A stretch of 64,000 bases of DNA. Source: Pachyseris speciosa. Its lineage: Eukaryota; Cnidaria; Anthozoa; Scleractinia; Pachyseridae. Location of the stretch: NCBI GenBank assembly GCA_016490735.1, contig JAEMWC010000621.1, positions 248,501 through 312,500 on the forward strand. Reading direction: 5' to 3'. The notes below the pieces were generated by a model. That model made no database searches, had not been told where the DNA came from, and saw nothing but the letters and a program-made list of their open reading frames with translations. Both the position numbers and the translations under genes were made by a program. Shown piece after piece: positions 56,155 to 64,000 of the stretch. The stretch's first letter is position 1. Each line of letters begins with the position of its first letter.

Positions 56155-57430
56155 ATGGTGAAGACCCGTAGTTGTGTACGTAGTTGTGGCGCTCAAAGCG
56201 AAGGGTAAGTCAAGGTAGTGTTTGTTCTTGTTTACATTTTGTCCTGTTTGTAAATCAAGTTCAAGCCATGAAAACGAGGAAACCTTCAGAAAAGGAATCG
56301 TGGGAAGATTTTCGAGAAAGGAGTTGGGATGGAGCGTAACGCGGGGAGAGAAAGTAAGAAGGCAGGTATAAAAGTTCCAAACGACATCCTTGTGCAGAGG
56401 ATGTCGTCTACATTATCGGTTAGATTGAAAAAGTATGAGCCACTGGATACGAGAGACTTTGTACAGTTCGAAGGCTATGAAGAACTTTCCGTTGCAAACA
56501 TTAAAAGTTCTACATTAAAAGTTCTACAATGCCCCTCCTGGATCTTGCGACATTCTTGCTTCAGACAGAGGACCCTCTTGCACAAAACTTGAGCAGACTA
56601 AGGGTCGTAAAGTATACTTTATTCGCTTTCTTCCACATAAAGAAAAGGCTGACCGCATCTTTACTCCTCAAGAAGTGGGAAGATTGAAGGAGCCTACTGA
56701 CCGCGCTAGGAAACCCGCCCCAGTTTCGCCATCACGCGCTAAACGAGGGAATATTCCAAACAGTACAGTTTTCCCGAAATCGTTATCTATTGCACACTTA
56801 TTAAAGGCTGGAAATTAGTAAAGCCGTTAAAAAATCTACTATTAATTTACGTCTTCAAATTTTTGATATTGAACAAAGCAAGTGGAATGACGGTCTTCCA
56901 ATAAAATTGATTTGAAAATAGAAGAGGAATCTTTCTCGAGCGGGGCTTTGAGGAATGCTTTTAAAGCAACATGCAGCGACAGCCGATCTCAGTTCTCCGG
57001 TGATTGGGTAGTTAAGAAATACAAGGTCATGTCCATTCAAACCAGCACAGACATCTTAATATCGACAGTGGAGGACCATATTCGCAAACAAGTACAAATG
57101 CACGCGGTAGCAAGAAACATAATTAAAGATTTACTATGAGAGTGCCTTGAAATTTCGGGGATTCCTTCCAGTATGGAAAAGTATTTTACTTTGTTCCGGA
57201 TTATCTCCCTGTAACCGTGGAAGAGTTTGTACCTGGTGATATTTGTCAACAACGACGGTACTTGCCTGCCGTCACCCGAGGAAGCTTGTGATGAGGTCTA
57301 CGCCAAAGAGCAGTACCTCGTGCACATCAGCTACGTCTTGTCAGAGCGGAACATGACGTTGGTTGATATACAAGGTAATCTTGAAGGACAGACTCTTGCT
57401 GTGAGCCAAATGCATTGGTTAGAAGACTAA
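56155..57430 (+). pseudogene. Alpha-kinase domain protein, intronless pseudogene (copy B)
   Basis: The start MVKTRSCVRSCGAQSEG is followed at once by TAA. After shifts come VPNDILVQRMSSTLSVRLKK, YEPLDTRDFVQF, and KVYFIRFLPHKEKADRIFTP. Then FSSGALRNAFKATC and DWVVKKYK match the alpha-kinase N-lobe (FA.G..R.AF.A....WVVKKY), and VNNDGTCLP, YVLSERNMTLVDIQG matches the C-lobe DIQG region. Alpha-kinases (myosin heavy chain kinase/eEF2K type) phosphorylate Ser/Thr in helical targets. Lesions are a stop at codon 18, an extra T near 56,311, a 14-bp tandem duplication at about 56,506-56,533, and more shifts. The absence of introns suggests a retrocopy, but no poly(A) tail is seen. Confidence 0.75.
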
Positions 57431-57916
57431 AAACTGTTTCTCCAGAGGCTGGTTATCCGCTGTAATATTAGACTAGAACAGCATCGAATCATTCGCTTCT
57501 GACAAGGATCGCAATAGTCCCGTGATACGTTATCACGTGACAGGTTATTTGTTCAAAAAGTTGATAAACATTCAATAAATTCCCAAAAATGGAGCTCCCA
57601 AATTATTCACTATTTCGTGCTTGATGTGTGCTTTATTTGCTCAAAAGTTGCTCAAAAGTCTGAGTTTCCGAGCACAATTGGGAGAGGCCTTCATATACCG
57701 GATAGCAATGGAAATCCAATTAAGCATGTCCTTGAACGTTCTAGAATATTCAACACAATAAACAGATGACATCAAACGGAACTCCCAGTCCACGATCACA
57801 ACAAGTACATCTTCACATAATCAATCATCTGCTATGCAAAAGGTCCTGAAATCAACAAAATCTTTGACCCTTAAAAAGCTTTTGTTTTACTCAGCAGAAC
57901 GTCACAGATTTTCCAC

Positions 57917-57947
<31 letters not shown>

Positions 57948-58790
57948 TATGGAATATTTCAAATTTTCTTATGTGTGTAAATTTTTATATCAATCCATGC
58001 CATTCCCTATTTTTTTCTCGGGATCATTTGCGGTCCAATTTGGGGATCATTTGTGGTCCTGGGATCATTTGAGGACCTGTACAGTTTGGCATTTGGGCCA
58101 AAATCCTTCGGGAACAAATACTTAAATTTAAAGACAGTAGAGACACATTAAAGCTATTCCGATAAATGAAAACGAGGAGCCTGTGGCCCTCTCTGTCGTC
58201 GCCCAGCTTTTTTCTCCTCGTGAGCATGATCGCGGGTTAGCTGAGAACTGGAAACGACTTAGTCAGCGGTGTTGTCCGTAAGGGTTTAGTCTCCTCTTGT
58301 GTGACACTTTGTTGATCGAGTGATTGTGGTAACTTGGAGATTGGTTGATTATAAAGCTTTGCTTCCCATTGTGGACTGGCTTCACTCACTGGCAAGATGA
58401 ACAAAAAATAAACGAGGTAAGCTGCATTAATTTTACCCTTTGGATATTACAGGTTAGTGACGAATGTGGTAAGATTTAAAGTAGGTTTATTAAACTAGTA
58501 CCCTAGCTGTCAATCAGAATACTCTTTGCACAGCTGTACACAAACTTTTAGTACTCAGTCTTGTGTTTTTTTCTTTAGAAGGTTAAAGTTGTTGTGTTTC
58601 CACTTTGAATAAAGCTCATATTAAATTATGCTTTGGAATGTCATCAGTTGTCTTCATACATGTACCTTTCAATTCCAAGAGCACACAAACCAAATACCTT
58701 ACATGTATTAATTTTTTTTGTGGTTTGGAAAATATTCAAACAAGCAGAAAGGAGAGCACTGGTGAAAATTAACCATGCTTCCGTCATTTC
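57431..58790. other. No gene seen
   Basis: It holds (AAC)n at 57,917-57,947 and a short triple repeat GGGATCATTTG.GGTCC at 58,021-58,076. No domain recognised. Confidence 0.45.
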
Positions 58791-59170
58791 TGAAAACCAT
58801 TCGTGAAATCAGTTCTGCTGAAGCACTTATAGATACAGTATGTAGGACGTAAATTCACGTATAAACTGAAATTATTAGTAATTATTCTTGACTAGTGAAA
58901 ACCATTCGTGAAATCAATTCTGCTGAAGCACTTATAGATACAGTATGTAGGACGTGAATTCACGTATAAACTGAAAATAGTAATTATTCTAGTGAAAACC
59001 ATTCGTGAAATCAATTCTGCTGAAGCACTTATAGATACAGTATGTAGGACGTGAATTCACGTATAAACTGAAAGTAGTAATTATTCTAGTGAAAACCATT
59101 AGTTAAATCAACTGTTGAAGCACTTATAGATATGTAGTATGTGAATTCACCCATCTGAAAATAATAATTA
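58791..59170. repeat. Tandem repeat, four units of about 97-105 bp
   Basis: Units start TGAAAACCATTCGTGAAATC at 58,791, 58,896, 58,993 and 59,090. Units 2 and 3 carry the perfect palindrome ACGTGAATTCACGT; in unit 1 it is changed by one base. The fourth unit is degenerate and shorter. Confidence 0.92.
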
Positions 59171-61154
59171 TTCTCGTACCTCAGTGAAAGTGTCTGAGTT
59201 GTGGTTTTACAGTAGATCATTACCTGGTTAATGATTACTTCTTGGCGGGGTGCAAAACCAGCGACACAAAAAAGCATACACTGTAATAGTTATGCGTATG
59301 GCTGACTCATCAGACTGCCATTACATGACTGTATGATTGACTGTATAGATCGAGTTGTACACCATTAAGAATATTTGTATTCTACCAACTCAAATGTTTG
59401 GAATGGGATTTAACTGAAATTGATGTTGATATGCCTTGAAAATTTGCGGAAGTATTCTTGAGTATTTCTTGAGTATGGAGTGTCCTTTAGTAGGAGGCAC
59501 CTCCTTACTGCATACCTTTTTGTTCACCTTTGAAAATGTATCCTTGTAAATGGAGAGCAAGCAGTCATACAGTTTACAAAAAGAAGCTTCATGTATGCTT
59601 AGTGTATAAGATAAAAAAAGTACAGATCGCAATCAAGCAGAGTTTTACATTGTGATGAGATTAGTGATTTAGTAAAAAATAATATACTGTCAATTTTTTA
59701 ATAAATTTAAAACCAATGAAATATTCGATAAAGCTGCAAGCTTTTAATTTCTTCCTGTTCAATTATAGAATACAATGCAAAAGTGTTGGAAACCGTAATT
59801 TTGTACTAGTCTTAATTCAAGCTATATCCTACATGTAGTACTCCGATCATGACCAAGTTACAGACAAGTTACATCATGCAGTTTTTAACAATTAGCAAAA
59901 AGCTGATTTTGCCCATATTACCTACTGGGGTGAAAAACTGTGGAAAATGTTGGAGGAAACAACACATTATTACCAAAGAGGAACTTACATTTATCTCTGA
60001 GGGAGTTTTATTAGAATCTGGTACCCAGGTAGCAACACTCACAGATAAATTATTCTAAGATTACACCTTTGTTTGAGTGGACAATATAAATTACAAAGAG
60101 GACCATTTTGTTTTAAATTCACCATTCAGAGTCTTACAGTGTACCATTGTATAATTTAAAAAATTAAATTCCAGTTCCCCAGCTTTGGTAATATCTTTTT
60201 TTGTTTAGTTTCTTCTTAGTGATCAGCTGTGACTAGCAACATGTAATTATAAAAAGCAACTTTGAATCTTTAGGCAATGGCCCTTCAAAAAATTGATTTT
60301 CTTGGACTACTGTATATCTGCAGTCATGTTTAGAGCAAACATATATAAATTTCATGTCCACTACAAACTAGGTCAGCCATTACTCAAGACATTCCATTCA
60401 GTCCATTGGACTCTATACATATAGGTTTAGGTATTTTACTTGTTCAGCAGTTTGATTTTTATGAAAGTTTCACAGGATACTTTGGGCTAATGTCGTCATG
60501 TTTGTTATCATAAAGATGTACATTATACTGGTCATGCCTGTATCATACAATAGCTATAACTCTTTATTGTGTGCATAAAAATATCTTGTATCCAGTGATA
60601 CTATTTGTACAGCAAGCAATGTTCCAATATCATGGAGCAATTCTCTAAGAAAAATTCATTCATCATCAGGCTGATGTTTGAAGCATGTAAGAGTACATTT
60701 AACAATAATTATTGGTTCATGCTTTAGTTTACATACCTGTAGTATATCAAGTTATCGTACACATAGAATGTTTGGATAGCATGAGGGAAGCACAAGACTT
60801 TGGCGAGAGCAACTCTACCTCTATGAGTGCTCTCCAAACTTTCCAAGTGCCATTTGTTACTCAATAATTGATGCACATCCAAACATGAACCACTGTCATT
60901 TATAACTTACATTGCCTAAAAACTGTATGGCAAAACCTGGGCAATTTAATTCTGTACTGTTTTTCTACTTGTCTAAGGATAACATTGATATAAACAACAA
61001 TTTTTTGGGTTCTTTCAAAGTGTTTTCCTTCCCAAATTCTCAGAAATGCAAGGTCCCCGGCACCAGCTGTACTGACCTCTGGCATTAATTGCTGTTCTTG
61101 TTCCCATCTGCAGGAGCTAAAACTCTAATGTCACACTGCAGTAAACATAGGTCA
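59171..61154. other. No gene seen
   Basis: AT-rich sequence with many TACATGTA words and no recognisable domain, TIR pair or RNA gene; short frames only. Confidence 0.45.
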
Positions 61155-61434
61155 ATCATCTTCATAGCCTGTATAACAGGCGCTTATTTAGCCAAATGCC
61201 GAGCGGGAGAGATGGAAGCGCAAGACGCAAGCGCGGAACGCGAGACGACAGGAAGAGGAAAATAAGTGCCTGTTGCCAGTCTATTGTTCAATTTGCTGTT
61301 CCAACCGATTGTCTGGTGATCGGAAAACACTGATTGGTCAATTCATACCATGTGATACTGATGTGAGAAAAGATGTACACCAGACATAACAAACATGGTG
61401 CATGGTGCATGGTGTACTGTGAGTTTTCGACAAA

Positions 61435-61600
61435 GCTATCAAGCTTGCACTTGATTTCTTCCCGTCGAAAATCTCAAGAAGGAAAAGAAAAGATGTATTG
61501 TGGCATTGGTAGAGGAGAGATGTGTTGGCTTGGTTGCCTACTGGGTTTGGTAAAAGTTTAATTTACCAGTTTTACTCAAACATTTCCGAGCTAGTGAAGT
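61435..61600 (+). pseudogene. RecQ-like SF2 helicase motif I fragment
   Basis: One frame reads DKAIKLALDFFPSKISRRKR to a stop, and another continues DVLAWLPTGFGKSLIYQFYS. LPTGFGKSLIYQ is the Walker A/motif I of RecQ-type DNA helicases, and the upstream segment has the place of the Q-motif region. The two halves are out of frame and no later helicase motif (DEAH, motif III) is seen. Confidence 0.55.
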
Positions 61601-62036
61601 GCAAGACAGGTCATGCCATTTGCTCATTGGCAATAACTATAGAGCAAGTCCAAGAGTTGAAAGAAATGTCATGCACCTTACAACCACCATGCTGAAGGAT
61701 CACTATTTCTTTAAGTTAAATAGGCCGACGACCTCACTCACTGTCAATAAAAGACAGGAGGCAACACCAAGCGCTATTTTGTTGTACTCCACAGCGGTTT
61801 ATGATCGATCACCTTGGCTGATATCCTATCCACAGCATTCTTTATGGCACCTTGTAAAGCGGAGTAAAGAGCAGTTAGTGCTGTTGTTTAGCAAATTCTT
61901 TGAATTATCAAACTTTCCACACTCCATTGAAATTTTTACCCTTAAATTAAAACACCTCATGTACAAGCAGTTCTGTTTCCATCAAATTCATTATCATAAA
62001 CGATACACTCTTGTAATTGCTTTCTGTCGCTCGTAG
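61599..62036 (+). CDS. Unrecognised 145-codon frame inside the TIR element
   Basis: Open from ATG to TAG, starting MQDRSCHLLIGNNY. It begins right where the helicase-like frame breaks off and lies wholly inside the element. No catalytic motif of a transposase or helicase is visible. It could be a derelict part of the element's coding region or chance. Confidence 0.2.
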   Translation: MQDRSCHLLIGNNYRASPRVERNVMHLTTTMLKDHYFFKLNRPTTSLTVNKRQEATPSAILLYSTAVYDRSPWLISYPQHSLWHLVKRSKEQLVLLFSKFFELSNFPHSIEIFTLKLKHLMYKQFCFHQIHYHKRYTLVIAFCRS

Positions 62037-62407
62037 AAGTAGGCTTATTCTGTCTGCCGCCAACGCTCGCAAAAATCTGCTCTAAATTCTCCTTGGACAA
62101 CTAAATGCTCAAGAAATCTACTGATAAGACTTATCAGTTTCCTACAAATGATTGAATGCTTTTTCATTGGTCAATTCAAAACTATAATTTTAACTGTCAG
62201 TTGAATTTTGTCGTTGTTTCGGGGGGCGGAAGGGCATGAACAATAGACTGGCGACAGGCACTTATTTTTCTCTTCCCCTTTAATTGTCTTGCGCTCCATC
62301 CCTCCCGCTTGGCGCTGGGCTAAATAAGCGCCTGTTATGCAGGCTATCATCTTCATCGACCAGTGTGCTTAAATTTGATCCAAGGCATTCTTTTCCCATT
62401 TTGTTGG

Positions 62408-62409
<2 letters not shown>

Positions 62410-62479
<70 letters not shown>
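62410..62479. repeat. (AT)n microsatellite
   Basis: About 35 uninterrupted AT units. Confidence 0.97.
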
Positions 62480-62481
<2 letters not shown>

Positions 62482-62588
62482 GTGGTTAAGGCATCCGACC
62501 GGTAATCTGGAGAGCCAGGTTCGATTCCTGGCTGAGCCACATTTTCACTTAATTACTTAGTTGATGATTTCTGTTCCCAAATGAACCT

Positions 62589-62591
<3 letters not shown>
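62480..62591 (+). mobile_element. 5'-truncated tRNA-headed SINE between two AT tracts
   Basis: GTGGTTAAGGCATCCGACCG and AGGTTCGATTCCTGGCTGAG form a tRNA-like head whose 5' acceptor strand (expected GTGGCTC) is replaced by the AT tract. The acceptor 3' strand GAGCCAC is present. It then has a T-rich body up to the next microsatellite. It resembles SINE heads related to tRNA-Thr(GGT); it is not a functional tRNA. Confidence 0.7.

Positions 62592-62636
<45 letters not shown>
62592..62636. repeat. (TA)n microsatellite
   Basis: About 21 TA units, probably the SINE tail. Confidence 0.95.
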
Positions 62637-62638
<2 letters not shown>

Positions 62639-62639
62639 A

Positions 62640-63420
62640 TCACACTAGGCTGCCTGAACAAGGAAAAAAATTATCTGGCGAAGTTTTGCTCACGTTTTTA
62701 TCTGAACTTGCTGAAACATTATGGTTACATTTAAGATGAAAATGTAGGCCTCCATATTTCTCAAAGTAATAATTTGGTATGGCCTTCCAGGCATTACCCA
62801 AATTACTTAGTAGTCTACCAATCCAAGCAAGCCATGGAGATTTTACCAAGTCTATAAAATTGACAGGAATATCCGTCCATGTGTCCATCCGACACCTAAA
62901 GGTTTGAAATTCAGACGGGGGACATAAAGACCCCCATCCCCAACAGGGTCTTAAGTATGAGCATACAGTCATCGTTTAAGCCTCAGTGTTTAGAGTTAGG
63001 GAGATGAATACATGACTGTACCTCTACAGTTTGGTTCTTGTTGAAGCCAGTCACTCCACCGCTAGGATAAACAGGGAAGCTGGGCTTAGGCAGTGCACTC
63101 CTTATGTATGCCTCTCAAAACTTCAAAATAATTATTTGTCATAAAGCTGGCATTCATAACTTCTGTTTTGCCACCATTATAGAGAATGGAAAACCAATTC
63201 CTTATCAAAGGTCCAAAATTGAAAAGTTTTCATTATAGCATCTCTCTATAGAGTCAAAAGCTTTTTCAGAGTCCACAAAAAGGAAGACTCCTGGGATTTT
63301 TTTAAGCTCTGGTTATTCAATTAGATAACTTAAGAGTCTTATATTCTGACCGATATATCTATTCTTGACAAAACCCATTTGGTCGTAATGTATTAATTTT
63401 GGTAGAAAGATGGAGTCAAG
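62640..63420 (-). pseudogene. Third Tx1/L1-like LINE ORF2 fragment
   Basis: On the - strand, in order: LIHYDQMGFVKNRYIGQNIR, LLSYLIE, PGVFLFVDSEKAFDSIE (RT motif A), then after a gap WIGRLLSNLGNAWKAIPNYY and FEKYGGLHFHLKCN, typical of the region after the RT in Tx1-like ORF2. Motifs B and C are missing and stops are frequent. Truncated at both ends, no A tail identified. Confidence 0.8.
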
Positions 63421-64000
63421 ACAAGTGAAAAGTGAAAAAAAATAATTTATACATGTATATACATTACAATTAGTTAATTGTTTCGAATGACTTTACAAGG
63501 GTTGTTTCCCAGCTGGTGTGTACATGTACATTACCCAGAGGAAGTAGCAATTTACACTGTAGACAACTCAAGCTCCTACAAGTTGTGGAAGTTTTTGTAA
63601 TAATTTATGATGCGCTTAGTTCTGATGTTTAGAACATCATGCAAATTTTTAATCTGCATGACTTGTCAGCGGCATTTGCGAGACAACAAGTCATTGTCTT
63701 TCAAAACAATGTCACACAAAGAAAATTTACTGCAGTGAATGACAATAGATAAAATGCGCAGAAGAAATGCGTTTTCTAACGCGTTTTTTGAACCGCGTTA
63801 ACGCAAAAAACGTGCACATGTTTTGCGTTTGGATTGGCCGCTTATCTCTGAGCGGCACTGTACATGTAAGTCTTCAGTGAAGCCCAATAAGGGTCATGTT
63901 TGATTAATATCTTTAAATGAGCCTCATAGTTGGCTTTAACTTATAGTGAGGATCAGTATACATGTATAAATTCTTTTACATGTGAAATGTGACATTTACC
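63421..64000. other. No gene seen
   Basis: AT-rich with TACATGTA words and a small inverted ACGCGTTTTTTG / CGCAAAAAACG region at about 63,780-63,812. No coding sequence. Confidence 0.45.

Larger units (their letters stand above)
44099..56335. repeat. Segmental duplication, copy B
   Basis: Same order and orientation as copy A, offset 44,098 bp at the left end. Insertions private to B are at 44,625, 45,451, 48,437, 50,755, 54,135 and 55,509. Private absences are the LINE of A (9,620-17,133) and about 5.1 kb matching A 1,990-7,118. B gives the empty-site sequence for most A insertions, and the reverse. Beyond 56.33 kb B continues into the rest of the alpha-kinase-like pseudogene, which A has lost. 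Confidence 0.93.
61166..62345. mobile_element. 1.18-kb TIR element with 11-bp TSD and helicase remnant
   Basis: Ends AGCCTGTATAACAGGCGC and the complement of a right end AGCCTGCATAACAGGCGC continue through TTATTTAGCC and the inverted GACAATAGACTGG block. A perfect direct repeat ATCATCTTCAT flanks it (61,155-61,165 and 62,346-62,356). A 9-11-bp TSD suggests a Mutator-like element. The interior includes a decayed SF2 helicase motif (61,440-61,600) and a 145-codon frame (61,599-62,036) without a recognised domain. Confidence 0.85.

Noticed and set aside
56155..56210. Exon 1 with GTAAGT donor in the alpha-kinase-like pseudogene
   Set aside because: Copy A is open across the same place (GGGTGGGTC coding GWV), so the B sequence is more simply a stop-creating change than a splice site.
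1..64000. Bacterial-type operons, rRNA, phage or plasmid genes
   Set aside because: No dense coding, no ribosome-binding-site-led gene strings and no rRNA-like sequence; every coding remnant is of animal exon or retroelement type.

Overview
The window looks like a nuclear genome segment of a cnidarian, most likely a stony coral. It is AT-rich, its coding pieces are short exons with GT/AG borders, and it is saturated with animal-type transposable elements: Tx1/L1-like and CR1/L2-like LINEs, a Penelope-like element, several tRNA-headed SINEs and many short TIR elements. No bacterial gene arrangement, rRNA, intact tRNA gene or CRISPR array is visible. I found no complete cellular gene. The only host coding sequence that looks functional is a set of isolated 72-nt leucine-rich-repeat (LRR) exons on the + strand, separated by huge introns.

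The main structure is a segmental duplication with an offset of about 44.1 kb. Copy A runs from the left edge to about 23.4 kb and copy B from 44,099 to about 56.3 kb. Each copy carries one LRR exon (7,734-7,805 and 47,341-47,412), the same old MITEs, and at its right end the same alpha-kinase-like pseudogene. A third, older and damaged LRR exon unit lies at 35.24 kb. Because the copies align, later events can be read as presence/absence differences. In A these are a 7.5-kb Tx1-like LINE with a 14-bp target-site duplication (TSD), two truncated LINE 3' ends, a SINE, and a 630-bp TIR element. In B they are a 1.98-kb TIR element with a 43-bp minisatellite, several MITEs, a SINE, and a foldback carrying two hammerhead-like Penelope motifs. 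B also lacks about 5.1 kb that is present in A, with a templated inverted filler at the junction.

Layout: 1-9.6 kb copy A left part; 9.6-17.1 kb LINE with a palindromic SINE cluster and a 1.35-kb DNA transposon nested inside it; 17.1-23.4 kb copy A right part; 23.4-25.8 kb Penelope-like element with its 5' part inverted; 25.8-27 kb minisatellite; 28 kb palindromic tandem array; 30.2-33.35 kb second Tx1-like LINE with internal deletion and nested SINE; 35.2 kb LRR exon relic; 35.6-36.7 kb nested MITEs; 38.5 kb pogo/Tigger-like MITE; 42-43.7 kb foldbacks and a 1.29-kb TIR element; 44.1-56.3 kb copy B; 56.2-57.4 kb alpha-kinase pseudogene; 58.8-59.2 kb tandem repeat; 61.2-62.3 kb TIR element with a decayed helicase motif; 62.4-63.4 kb microsatellites, SINE and a third Tx1-like LINE fragment.

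Three different TIR elements (13.4, 42.4 and 61.2 kb) each carry a short piece resembling a protein domain (SAP-like, KIAA1958/ZMYM-like, RecQ-like helicase motif I). All family names are from reading the translations by eye; no database search was possible.
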